Part shown: one piece after another, positions 12,655 to 23,817 of the stretch | How positions within the stretch are numbered: the first letter of the stretch is position 1 | Layout of the letters: each line of letters starts with the position of its first letter | Origin: Corbicula japonica | Taxonomy: Eukaryota; Mollusca; Bivalvia; Venerida; Cyrenidae | DNA: 64,000 nt | Reading direction: 5' to 3' | NCBI GenBank assembly: GCA_038501625.1 | Contig: JAZAYU010000035.1 | Location: 1,312,001-1,376,000, forward strand | Translations under genes and position numbers: made by a program | The notes under the pieces: model-generated | The model's database searches: none | Told to the model about the DNA's origin: nothing | What the model saw: the letters and a program-made list of their open reading frames with translations, nothing else

Positions 12655-15600
12655 TAGACGACAAAAACGCAGACAGGAAGAAAGAGCATGTGAAATAAAA
12701 TGATCAATTTCAAAAGAGACCCCACAAACAATTAACGAGAAAGAGAACCAGAGATTTTGACTTTGGGAAAGTCTTAGGACAAGACATTTCTATTAGGTTT
12801 CTTATAGATCTGACCTTATCAATATTGCTTACTGACTACCTTCACATGAAACATATTTTGAGCATTCAATAAAAGGTATTGATGTTTGAACATGCCACGC
12901 TTGCAGTTTTCTAAGCAAAGATACTACTTCTGTCAACGTAGGTACTCGATGGGGCCTTTCAAAAAACCTTATATAAATATAATATTGCTTCAAACAGGTG
13001 TTAGCGTTTAGTTTTCCTATTACACGTCTACTAACCTTACGGTCTTTTCTTAGAAGCTCTTCTTGGTCGTTTGTTTTGTTAGTTGCTATTCTTTTTCTTC
13101 CTTCTTTTCGGACAAATTTGTAAAATCCAGTTCCGATATTTATCTGCAACAGCGAAATAATATATTATTGATAATATATATTTCATTTGCCATAATGTGT
13201 GCAAAGTTAAGGGATTGCCACACTCCTCCCAATTCTATTTATCAATTAAAAGAAAATTATCAAAATCTCAATAACGGCAAAATGCCATTCAATGAAACTT
13301 TGCACAAATGAATGTTACAAATGTATCTTTATTTTGCATATGGTAAGACACGTTAGAACAGTAAAGAAAAATGGGGAGATCTAAAAATTATCTCAACTTC
13401 TATTTACATAAATTCACAAAAACTAAAGAACACAAAACATCATTTTAAATGCCCACATGAGTAATATGATACTGACAACAATTTATTGTGTCCTCGTGAC
13501 TTACATATGTAAACTTTACGAGATATTAGTAAAAGTGCGTTTGACCTTCAATTTCCTGGTCGCGTAAACGGATGACAATCACTGATTTCTCTTTTAGTGG
13601 TTGAAAGTTTTTTTACAAAGTACACAACATTCATTTTCTTGTCAGTATCATTGCGCTCACATGTGAATTTAAAATTATGTTTTGTATAGCTTGGTTTTCA
13701 TGAATTTATGTAAATAGAATTTCAAGGAATTTTTAGGTCTAGCTTTCTTTCTTTACTTTTCTAACACGTCTTATTGTATGCAAAATAAAGATACATTTGT
13801 AACATTCATTCGTGCAAAGTTTCGTTGAATGTCATTTTGCCGTTATTGAGATTTTGATAATTTTCTTTTTATTGATAAATAGAATTGGGAGGAGTGTGGC
13901 AATCCCTTAAGGACCTTTATTGGCTCACAAACTGGCCATTTCGAAAATCATTACTATAATACATGAATACCTGAGCATTCGTTATAAATTGTAGTGTCTC
14001 CCGCAGCTGGGCGGCATGGATAGTACAATGCATTTTTTGCTTATTTTGGTCATTTTATATCAAAATCTGACGTACGTCCGGTTCTCGAACAATGGCGCTA
14101 CGTAATCTCTTAAATATTCTATGAAGCTTGTTCCATACTCACATTAAAAACTGACAAGCTATATTCATAAGTACATTTGGCGGACAAACACTTTAAATTA
14201 ATTTACCACTATCAACATTTAAAAAAATGTATGTCCGACTCGTAATGTCCCGTCGATTAAGCATTAATATTAATAAGTTTAAAGAGGTAGTTCGGAATAT
14301 AGAAGTAAGTTTTTATTGCAAAAACACTGAAACTGAGCATAGAACTGAACAGATTTTTAAAATCGGTCCACTGATTGCTGAGATATTGTCTTTTTAATAT
14401 TGATCCCATTATAGGCTTGCGGCTGTTTTAAGGTGACTTGTGGCATCCTCAGATAATGAGCACAAAAGAAATTATTAATATTTTGTATTACATAAATATT
14501 TTTAATTCACGGAAAATACTTAAAATCGCTTTTATAATAACTCCAAATATTACAACATGACGCCTTATATGAAGAATATTGAGAATTTCTTAATTCAATA
14601 TTTATATTTGTGCACAAGATTTGATGACGTCACTGGTCACCATTCAAAATAGCCGCCTCCTATAACATTAAAATAAGCAACTTCAGATAGCCATAGTATA
14701 GCTATTTATGGTTCGATGTTCAACTTTTTTGGCTGGTGTGAAGAAAATTTGTAGATTTTTGCAATCATGTATATTAAAAATTCCCCTTTAATGTTTAATT
14801 GTATCTACAAACAATGTTTTGCAAACAGCGCTCGCTTTAGTTTTTAAGCAACGGTAACATCAAATTTGCGAGTTATTGATGTCAGAAGAAACGGCGTCCG
14901 AATAAAAGTCTGATGCTCTATACAATGTGCTATGATATCTTATTGAATAAAGACATTGTTATACCGGACTTATTACTGTCTGTTTTGATTTTAAACCACT
15001 CAGAAAAACAGTAGACATATGGATGCAGTAAATAGTTTGTAGCCGTAGATGCGAATTGGCCCCGGTCAAATTTGAAGATAAGAGGTAAGTGGGCAAACTG
15101 TAAGCTTCATGGCACTTTAAAATATTTTTAGATGCTATATATGCAGTTTCACATCTGTAGCTAGGATCCCCAAAAATTGTCTGACATGCTCTTTTTGACC
15201 TTGACACTTTCAGTGTGAGGCAGGTGCTTGGAAATGCGAAACTAATACATTTCTGGCTCTGCCTTCAGTTTAACTTGCAATTCTCAAGGGGCATACAAAC
15301 AAGTGTGAGTAGTGAAAAATCGAGGTGGTTATGGTATATTTTGAGTATGATTTAATGAATCAGTAGGGATTTTACCATGTGTGAGGGGCAAGCATTTATT
15401 TTGGTCATTGGCAATAAGAAAGCTGTGAACTGATGAATGTTTGAAATTTTGCCTCGTCGGCCGACTAGTTTTCACGACCAGAATTTGAAAGTTAATGGTG
15501 CTTAAAAATCAACTGATGTGTTTTGAATATAATTTTGCTTTGTTTTCATAAACTGTAAGTCATTGTGATGTCAGTTATGTGCCCTTTCTGTTTCAGGTAT

Positions 15601-17680
15601 GTGCTAGTAGGGAGCAAGTGGACTTGTCGTGTCGGCTGTGATTCTCTGGTTTGCGATATCTCAGTATAACCCTTTTCTGCCACCTTAAGGATTTCGCTGA
15701 AATTTGTAAGTGTTCATTATGTCATAATTTTGGTCTAGAATTCTGTGTTGGACTGCCATATTTGCAAAATGACATAATTTTAAGCTGTTAAATACTTGCT
15801 GACAAGCTGATGGTTAAAAATAAAGGGAGGTAATTACAGTTTTTGAGAAAAAAATGCTGCACCGAGCCATAAAAACCAGTCGCGAAATGTCAGAAATGTA
15901 TATTTTCATAGAAAGTCCATCAAATACATCATGAACATGTCTCAAATGATTACGAAAGAGCATTTGGCATAATATTTGCTAGAAAATCAAGCCGATAAAA
16001 AATAATTAAGAACAATTAAGCTCGGCAAGCAAATTTCCACAGTCCGAGCTTTGCGAACCGTGACATAAATTCTGGTCGACTAATGAAAATCAAGTTCTAG
16101 AACTATGTAGGGCTTGCCATGAACACTGTTATTAGTTTAGCAGGTATTTTAGCCCAGATAGGCAGGATTTGGCCTTAAGCTGTAGTCTGTCATGTCACTT
16201 TAGCTGTTTATTCCTTTCTGCAGCCAGAGGTAAGAATTTCATCATTTGCAATTTTTCATGGCCATTTTATAATTCAATCATCATTCTGGTGACATAAGAG
16301 CAAGCATAAACATATAGTGTGATGTGTGTAATGGTTGAAAAGTGGCAGTTGATTGGCAGGAAGGTATGCAGGTGGTTCATATGAGCAACTGAAACATGAT
16401 GACAGCATGGTAGGTGAGTGATTAAAGTGAATTATGGCCAGTTTTGCCTGTTTGACTGATAAAATTTGCTGTGCCTGACATATTTTTACAAAAATAAGTG
16501 CTTGTAACAGCATATTTTTCATTGTTCATCTTCTAGGAGCTTCTTTATGGTATATGATTGTCAGGTCTTCTGGTTCCAATGTCTGTTTTGTTGCATTTCT
16601 TAGAAGCACTGTATAAATGTACTTGACTGTAAATGGAGGCAAAATTGGTCAGTTTTGGAAAGTGAGTGGTGATAGTAATTTGCTATTTAAACCTGCCAGG
16701 ATGATGATACTGGCTTGGTTTTGGTCTCATTTTGCTCAGAAAAGGTTCTAAAATTGAACAGAGATGAGTTAATGGCTTATATGAAAATCACTCTCAGCCC
16801 TTAAGGATGCAGTAAATAGTTTGTAGCCGTAGATGCGAATTGGCCCCGGTCAAATTTGAAGATAAGAGGTAAGTGGGCAAACTGTAAGCTTCATGGCACT
16901 TTAAAATATTTTTAGATGCTATATATGCAGTTTCACATCTGTAGCTAGGATCCCCAAAAATTGTCTGACATGCTCTTTTTGACCTTGACACTTTCAGTGT
17001 GAGGCAGTGCTTGGAAATGCGAAACTAATACATTTCTGGCTCTGCCTTCAGTTTAACTTGCAATTCTCAAGGGGCATACAAACAAGTGTGAGTAGTGAAA
17101 AATCGAGGTGGTTATGGTATATTTTGAGTATGATTTAATGAATCAGTAGGGATTTTACCATGTGTGAGGGGCAAGCATTTATTTTGGTCATTGGCAATAA
17201 GAAAGCTGTGAACTGATGAATGTTTGAAATTTTGCCTCGTCGGCCGACTAGTTTTCACGACCAGAATTTGAAAGTTAATGGTGCTTAAAAATCAACTGAT
17301 GTGTTTTGAATATAATTTTGCTTTGTTTTCATAAACTGTAAGTCATTGTGATGTCAGTTATGTGCCCTTTCTGTTTCAGGTATGTGCTAGTAGGGAGCAA
17401 GTGGACTTGTCGTGTCGGCTGTGATTCTCTGGTTTGCGATATCTCAGAATAACCCTTTTCTGCCACCTATATTGTGTTGACTCATTTTAAGCTACAAAAC
17501 AGAATGATTTCCAACCTGTGTATCTAAAACATATCCGTACTCTTTTAGGAGATTTAAGTTCTGCTCGTCCACTGGTCCATCATAGAAGGCAATAAAACTA
17601 TCACTGTATTGCACTTTATTAAAAACACAATTTAAGCTAATTAATAATATCAAAATATATATCATTAACAATTCCTTCAT
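6534..17680 (-). CDS. Furin/kexin-like proprotein convertase (S8B), 3-prime end not in window
   Basis: Ten minus-strand exons join in phase with GT-AG sites: 17680-17516, 13143-13036, 12495-12358, 11415-11287, 11048-10981, 9929-9844, 9118-8937, 8077-7868, 7049-6949, 6637-6534, giving about 430 residues. Residues 1-20 form a signal peptide (MKELLMIYILILLISLNCVF). The prodomain ends in a furin-type site RRSKR (118-122), followed by the convertase hallmark SWSKQWHL. Catalytic set: Asp166 (IVDDGIE), His204 (HGTNCAG), oxyanion Asn307 (AAGNGG), Ser379 (QGTSAATP, where many relatives have HTGTSA). SNSWGPSDNG and ANPELTWRDIQH are further family motifs. By family knowledge it would cleave secreted precursors at dibasic sites in the secretory pathway. 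The last exon ends in phase 1 within the NGAGKK region, so the catalytic tail and P domain must lie left of position 1 or be lost. Exon 1 has a non-standard donor (GTTGGA). The start is the only Met before the signal peptide. Confidence 0.88.
7205..7330. repeat. Solo arm of F1 foldback in convertase intron
   Basis: Resembles one arm of the F1 foldbacks ('ctcaataacggtaaaatgtc', 'tttgcacatatgaatgta'). No matching second arm is seen nearby. Confidence 0.5.
12094..12240. repeat. Dispersed repeat shared with 18436-18575
   Basis: Carries 'gaaagccaccgaacacga', 'atgaaaatattgcaggct', 'aaatgcatattactg' and 'actgcaactcaac'. All recur in order with substitutions at 18436-18575, and the last part again near 38005. 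It lies in convertase intron 3. Confidence 0.6.
12623..12654. repeat. 32-base C homopolymer
   Basis: Uninterrupted run of 32 C, i.e. G on the convertase coding strand, 128 bases upstream of the exon 3 acceptor. Length may be unreliable because homopolymers assemble poorly. Confidence 0.85.
13207..13910. mobile_element. F1 foldback element, ~700 bp
   Basis: The left arm starts 'ttaagggattgccacactcc' and the right arm ends with its complement 'gtggcaatcccttaa'. Complementarity runs for roughly 200 bp on each side, through 'tctcaataacggcaaaatgc' and 'tttgcacaaatgaatgttac'. No coding sequence. It lies in intron 1 of the convertase, just upstream of exon 2. Confidence 0.8.
15021..15685. repeat. 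Direct repeat, left copy (LTR-like, 665 bp)
   Basis: Runs from 'ggatgcagtaaatagtttg' to 'cttttctgccacct'. By eye it differs from 16805-17468 by one substitution (cagtataacc against cagaataacc) and one G indel. Ends are not the usual TG...CA. It lies in convertase intron 1. Confidence 0.85.
15686..16804. other. Spacer between the two direct repeats
   Basis: About 1.1 kb without coding capacity. It starts TTAAGG (sharing a T with the repeat end) and ends CCCTTAA, a short inverted match at the borders. No reverse transcriptase, integrase or clear primer site is seen. Confidence 0.5.
16805..17468. repeat. Direct repeat, right copy (LTR-like, 664 bp)
   Basis: Second copy of 15021-15685. It ends 47 bases from the donor edge of convertase exon 1. 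The outer flanks of the pair read ...ATAT and ATAT..., a possible 4-bp target duplication. Confidence 0.85.
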
Positions 17681-18321
17681 TGCAATTTTATCAAAATAAA
17701 TATCATTAACGATTCCTTCGTTTTAATTTTCGGTAGTGTCGTTATTTATAATATTATTTTAGCAAGATTGTTTTTATTTAACACGAAGGTTTCTATTTCA
17801 TAAAATTTTGACATACGAGTAATACTATATGAATATTTTGAACAGGTCATATTAAATGACGTAAATAATCATTCTTTAGAATTCAAGGTTATATATTTAG
17901 TCGCATGCAATCTTAAATTGCATGTGTATAGTTACATTGTAAATTGTAAATGGGTGCAGAAACCACCGTGTATAATAATTATCATTTCTTTTGTTTAAAA
18001 CAATACGCAAATAAATCTAATGGGCTATATCTATATCTGTTTGAAACTATCATGTCGTCTTAAATAACGGAAGAATAAAATAGACTAATCAGTTGTTATG
18101 GACAATCAAACAGGAACTTATTTTTAAAAAAGGTAATAATTCCCATTGGTGAAATAGCTGGACTGGGTTAATGGGTAATTAGTTCACTGGGTAGTTAATG
18201 TGCGTTAATGTTTTAAATATTACAGCTATTAAACTTGAAAAAAGTGATATCTTGAAAATGTCTTTCGAATTTCGCAGGTGTGGTAATAAATGGGTTGTGT
18301 TCAAAATAAGTTTTTAATATA
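17681..18321. other. Upstream region of the convertase
   Basis: AT-rich. Contains an imperfect tandem copy of the start-codon region ('atcattaacaattccttca' and 'atcattaacgattccttcg', 17661-17722). The promoter probably lies here or further up, but I cannot place it. Confidence 0.35.
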
Positions 18322-19199
18322 CCGAGTGCCAATGAAAACGCCACACTTTACTTTTCGGAGTATTTGTGATGAGTGAAAAAGTTTAATAAATTCGCAGCAA
18401 ACATAGATGAGTTTTAAAATGAATAATAGATGAAAAGGGAACTTCGAAAGCCACCAAACACGACAAATATGAAAATATTGCAGGCTCGGTTTGACTGAGC
18501 CAGTTCATGGGCGGTATTGGAAATGCATATTATTGACCACGCCGTCTACCTCCAGGTTGAGCGCAACTCAATATTTACATCAATAAACAGTAAGATTTTG
18601 ATCCATCTCAAACGATGCATATTGTGGTGATCATGGAACCTTCAATGCGGTATTTTCAGATTTATACCATACCTTGTTCAGCGGCGTATGGTCCCTGGGT
18701 AAAAGAAATGGTTTGCCCTAACCGAGAAAACGATTGGCGGAACTAAACAAAATAGAATTTTGACAGGGTATGTCGTTGGGCCTAGCGAGTAATTGTGAAC
18801 GGCGAACAATGCATGCGACAAGCGATTTCACGTCGAGACACACCTGCTTGGATCATGCCCAAAACCTCATGTCGCTAGTTGTCATAAAGTCTTGGCATAT
18901 TTACATTTGTATAGAAAAAACTTAAAAACTGAAGATTGGATTTATGTAGCCGTTAGTAAAGGTTTACAAATGGACTTGTTTTGAGGTTATTAATGCATGT
19001 CTATATGCCAAAACGAAACTTTCGTGCGTTTGTATAGGGTTTCTGTAGGAGAAAAAGTTTTAAAAAAACATTGGACGATGATGTATCGATTGGTTACTTT
19101 TTGATTTTTAAACACATATACATTTGCCAATTAATTTAAATTTTACACACATAAAAAATATTCCCCAAAATAAAATGTTGCGTTTTCATTGGCACTCAG
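18322..19199. mobile_element. Non-autonomous inverted-repeat element flanked by TA
   Basis: The left end CCGAGTGCCAATGAAAACGC and the right end GCGTTTTCATTGGCACTCAG are complementary but for one base. The complementarity continues into AT-rich sequence for about 40 bp. The dinucleotide TA borders both ends, as expected for Tc1/mariner-like insertion. No transposase. It carries the dispersed repeat 18436-18575 near its left end. Confidence 0.75.
18436..18575. repeat. Dispersed repeat shared with 12094-12240
   Basis: Second copy ('gaaagccaccaaacacga', 'atgaaaatattgcaggct', 'gcgcaactcaat'). It is nested inside the TA-flanked element. Confidence 0.6.
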
Positions 19200-19330
19200 T
19201 ATAGTAACAAAATCTTATCGGTTTAAATCAACAGAAACACGCGAAGCCTCTTCTTTTGTTTTTTTTTAAAGACCAAGACATCCAAACAGACATACGTTAA
19301 TTTTTGTAACCGACTAAATTACGTTTAAGT

Positions 19331-19797
19331 GCTATGGCAGTTGTGATTGTCATCGATAAAAAAGATTATAAAAATTTCTTCAACTGTAAAATACACATTC
19401 ACAAATTAATGTTATTATGTAATCTTTATTTTACACACGTTAATAAAAGTAAAAACAGAAACACAAATGCTAGACCTAACAATTCTCGAAAATTCTTATT
19501 TACATCCAAGCCCAAATCGAAGCAATACAAATCAAATTAAATACTCACTTAAGTAATATGATATTGACAGCAAGGTCCCTTTTAAATAACGTTCAATTAT
19601 GAAGATAGCAATCATAATTTTATTCTTTTGAATTTACGCATCATGTAGGGAATATAATATCAAACACAATTTTACAAATATTTAATATTGTATTTAATTG
19701 TTAGACAAACGTTTTATTGAAGTGCATTTTACCGTTTGCCAGAGATTTTGACAATCTTCTTTTTTATCGATGACAGTGCAATGACGACTGCCATAGC
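19331..19797. mobile_element. F1-type foldback element, ~467 bp
   Basis: 'gctatggcagttgtgattgt' at the left pairs with 'caatgacgactgccatagc' at the right, followed by paired 'catcgataaaaaagat' / 'cttttttatcgatg'. The middle shares 'agtaatatgatattgacag' with the other F1 copies. Confidence 0.75.
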
Positions 19798-20105
19798 TAA
19801 AGACTCTGCTCTATCCTTTTAAATATTACAACATTCTCTCCAACATTAATTTTGTGGTGGTGTGGTGATTGCGTGCCCCGTCCTGTGTGGGTGAGCATTA
19901 TGTCAGAGGCGGCGTTGGTTCAATTCCTACTGTTGAGATATATCAGCAATTGGATAAGAATGGATAATTCGGAAGAAATTCTAATGACCATACACGACTT
20001 CTTATTATCGGTTTTGGTTCAGAAAAGCTTGAATGTATGGGACAGTATTTCTTACCTTAGCCAAAACGAGATCGTAATAAATTGTATGAAGCATCTGGGC
20101 TGAAG

Positions 20106-20262
20106 ATTATACAACTGAAATTGGAGACCAGAAAAGTCTCCATTTCATCAAATCGTATACTTAAGATATAGTTCTGGTCTTGTATAGATTATACAACTGA
20201 AATTGGAGACCAGAAAAGTCTCCATTTCATCTTATTATATACTTAAGATATAGTTCTGGTCT
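20106..20262. repeat. ~82-bp direct tandem duplication
   Basis: Two near-identical copies of a unit starting 'attatacaactgaaattgga' and ending 'aagatatagttctggtct'. Each contains a small inverted repeat, GGAGACC...GTCTCC. The following 20263-21334 has no gene I can support, apart from a weak resemblance near 20710-20860 to the GGGGCACGTCA family seen at 33781. Confidence 0.75.
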
Positions 20263-21399
20263 CCACTCTAAGTTTTATCATCTTGGATCATGGCAAACAC
20301 ATTTGTTTAACATACCTTTGCTCGGAAATCTATGTAATTTACAACTATTATACATGATACCTCTTTTTTTAGATTTCGCAAAAACAATGCCGACAAATTT
20401 ATAGAAAATAGTACTAGTCCATATGCACGAATCCCATTTTTATACTTTAACATCAAAACTGAAAAACAAAATCGAAAATACGTTTTTTTATCGGAAAAAT
20501 TAATTTTATCATCGTAAATATTGTTCATTTTAAAAATCTATGCCGCAGTGTTTCGTCGAAAATCTGGGTTCATCGTGGTTCTTTTAAAAGCTGTTACATG
20601 ATCTTAAGCTTAATCAAAGTTAAACGTCCGTAATACAACAAACATATGGTTCCAATCTGAGGTAAAAGGTATGTGAAACCTCACGTAAAGCTTACTTTAC
20701 TAAAGAGTTGGTATACAATTTTTGAAGTGTGTCAGATTTGGTCGCGTAACGGAAAAAGCTGTCTTCAGAAAACGACGTCAGTCCGTTAAATGACGCCACA
20801 AAACTTAGCAGACGATGTTGCTTATTATGAATTTCGCAGAAAAATTAACAAAACCAGCTAAAAATCTACATACGAAACCCAACAGGCTGTCGGTAAGATT
20901 AAACTTTTTGCAACTTTCTAATATCATAATGCAATAATTCCGAGTTCTGAGATGGGTCGAGGTACATCCTATGAATTTATCATGTTTAAAGCAACCTGTT
21001 TCTTATTTCCATATTTCTTCATGAATATATTAATTTAAATTTAGTTGTTATCTTCATGTACCGCTTTACACAATGAGCGAATCAAACATAGCTTTAAGAG
21101 AGATATCCGTCTACGGTACGGCCTAACGAATTTTAAACTATGACAGTAAAACGAAAACGAAAGTGTTTCGGGAATTCAACGTAGGTATTGTTAGAGAGGC
21201 GAAAGTGAAATATTCAATTAATAAGACAGAGGTAACAACAGTTTAGCTAATATTCAGCGTATAACATTATGATTTCTGATTATTTCGGCAGATGACTTCA
21301 AAATATTGTAAATAAGTGTTTACGCGATACCTGTATCATTTTTATGCCACCGGCATCTAGTGATTGAACCGTCCGTCCGTCCGTCCGTCCGTACGTCCA

Positions 21400-22235
21400 T
21401 CCGGTTAAGGTTTTTCGGCAAGTTGGATATTTCTCAATTTCTACAAAGAGCATTGGCATGAACATTTACACAGTTACTAAACAGTTCACTGGTCATGACC
21501 CTGACAAGTTACATAATTCTGGGTACCTTATTTCTGGGGTTATCTCCCCTTTTTGTACTTAGAAAAATGGTTAACCTTTTTCGGCAAGTTGAATATTTCT
21601 CAATTTCCACAAATTGCATTGGCATAAAAGTTTACACACTTACTTAACAGTTCTTAGGTCATGACCCTAACAAGTTACATAACTCTGACTATCTTATTTC
21701 AGAGTTATCTCCCCGTTTTGTACTTGGAGATAAATGGTTAACATGTTTCGGCAAGTTGGATATTTCTGAATTTCTACAAAGAGCAGCATAATGGCATAAA
21801 AGTTTACATACTTACTTAACAGTTCTTGGGTCATGATCCTAACAAGTTACATAACTCTGGCTGTCTTATTTCAGGGTTATCTCCCCATTTTGTACTTAGA
21901 GATAAATGGTTAACCTGTTTCTGCAAGTTGGATATTTCTCAATTTCTACTAAGAGCATTGGTATGAAAGTTTACACACTTACTTAACAGTGCCAAGATTA
22001 CAACCCTCACAAGTTACATAACTCTGCCTATTTTATTTCTGGGGTTATCTCCCCATTTTGTACTTAAAAAATAAATGGTTAACCTGTTTTGGCAAGTTGG
22101 ATATTTCTCAATTTCTACAAAGAGCATTGTTATGGAAGTTTACACACTTACTTAACAGTTCACAGGTCATGACCCTTACAAGTTTGGGTACCTTATTTCT
22201 GGGGTTATCTCCCCTATTTGTACTTATTCTTCTTT
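21400..22235 (+). repeat. ~168-bp tandem module (5 copies)
   Basis: 'ttggatatttctcaatttc' recurs near 21424, 21589, 21758, 21928 and 22098. Each is followed by 'catgaccctgacaagttac' and 'ggggttatctcccc' variants. Confidence 0.8.
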
Positions 22236-23400
22236 TCTGGATGATAACTCACGAAGGGCTTGACAGATTTAAATTATTTTTGGTACACATGTGTAACATC
22301 ATAAGATACTGGTCAAGTTCAATTTTGGGGCTGGTGGGATCAGTGTGAAGGTCACTGTTACTAAAAATAGAAAAATCATTTCCAGATGATAACTCATGAA
22401 GGGCTTGACAGATTTAAATTATTTTTGGTACACATGTGTAACATCATAAGATAGAGGTCAAGTTCAATTTTGGGGCTGGTGGGATCAGTGTGAAGGTCAC
22501 TGTTACTAAAAATAGAAAATTTGTTTTGGGATGATAACTCATGAAGGGCTTGACAGATTTAAATAATTTTTGGTACACATGTGTAACCTCATAAGATACA
22601 GGTCAAGTTTGATTTTGGGGCAGGTGGGGTTAGTGTCAAGGTTACTGTTACTAAAAATAGAAAAATGCTTTCTGGGCGATAACTTCTTAAAGGCATCAAA
22701 TATTTTAAAAATTTTTGGTACACAGGTGTAACATCACAAGATACAGGTCAACTTTGACTTTGGGGCTGGTGGGGTCAATCTCAAGGTCAGTGTTACTAAA
22801 AATAGAAAAATGGTTTCCAGATAATAACTCCTGAAATACTTCACAGATTGAATTCAATTTGGGGACATTGATGTAATATCACAATAGGTGAAATTCGACT
22901 TGGTGCATGTGGGATCAATGTCAAGGTCACTGTTACCTAAAAGAGAAAAAAATTGTTTTTGAACCATAACTCATGAACTACTTAATAGGACATTTTGGGA
23001 CACAGATGTAACTTTACAAGATACAGGTTACGTTTGACTTTGGGGCCTGAGGGGTCAAGGTCAATGTTTTTAAACTCTAAAACTTCATTTCCACTGAGTA
23101 ACTATAGAGTAACTATATAACTTGGAATGAGATTCTCGAATAAAATTTGGTGTATTGGTGGTTTCTGTAAAGACGACTTTTGGGATTGAAAGTAAGGCAT
23201 GTATGTGGAGTCAAGGTCACTGTAACTAAAAATAGAAAAAAACTTAATGCTCAATAACTTTAGTTCTGACTGAGATATTATGGTGAAAATTGTTATGTAG
23301 GAAGTGTCTGTGAAGACGAAACTTGGTATTGAAAATTGGTGGGGTCAAGGTCACTGTTCACTGTTACAAAAAATAGAAGTAAGCATTCCCAGTTCAAGTA
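22236..23400 (+). repeat. ~145-bp tandem module with AAGGTCA sites
   Basis: Units start 'gatgataactcatgaagg' and carry 'gtgaaggtcactgttac' or 'gtcaaggtcactgtta' followed by 'taaaaatagaaa'. About eight units decay toward the right. The module contains the same TCAAGGTCA plus TACTAAAAATAG block as the array at 3930-5080, on the opposite window strand. Confidence 0.78.
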
Positions 23401-23790
23401 TCAAGCACACATGTGGGGGTATTTAATCACTTTCAGTGATAATTCTAGTTGGTGTTTGTACTAAATTTCTAGGCATTTATTACATTAAGTACTGTAAATG
23501 TTCCAGTTTTGTCTTTAATAATCTGTACTTTATCATCTTAGATTATAGGTTACATAACTTGATTTTTATGTTAAATTCTTTTCATGCACAAGTTCTTGCA
23601 CCAGAAAGTTGTTTCCATTATTAAGAACTAATTTGTGATTTTAGTTGCTGTTTTAACACTGTGCTGTCATTATAAAATTTGTTTCATGACAAACTTCGCT
23701 ACCGGGGGGGGGGGGGGGGCATATGTGTTTTCCGAACACAGCTTCTTGTTCCAGACGCTTTTTACAACGCCATTTCCAATCTCACTAAAG

Positions 23791-23817
23791 TCAGATCTAA
23801 CAAAATGTTAGATCTGA
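23791..23817. other. Perfect 12-bp-stem hairpin
   Basis: TCAGATCTAACA, AAA, TGTTAGATCTGA: a perfect inverted repeat with a three-base loop, 42 bases after the end of the pearl-like element. Confidence 0.7.

Larger units (their letters stand above)
21335..23748 (+). mobile_element. Pearl-like Helitron/Helentron element (plus orientation)
   Basis: Opens with TTTTTATGCCACCGG and a CCGT run (21369-21392), then a ~168-bp module (five copies) and a ~145-bp module with TCAAGGTCA-like sites. It closes with CTACCGGGG...GGCAT, the hairpin TGTGTTTTCCGAACACA (23724-23740) and CTTG before TT. This is the same order and polarity as the element at 3629-6073. A hairpin with CTAG at 23426-23448 is internal: the sequence beyond it still matches the shorter copy at 36935-37790. 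Non-coding; the inserted 16-G run at 23704 is a homopolymer expansion. Confidence 0.72.

Noticed and set aside
15021..17468. Standard LTR retrotransposon
   Set aside because: No TG...CA ends, no primer-binding site, no gag or pol; called only as LTR-like direct repeats.
23426..23448. Hairpin plus CTAG as the 3-prime end of the 21-kb element
   Set aside because: Sequence beyond it (to 23748) matches the other copy at 36935-37790 and closes with the subterminal repeat partner, so this hairpin is internal.
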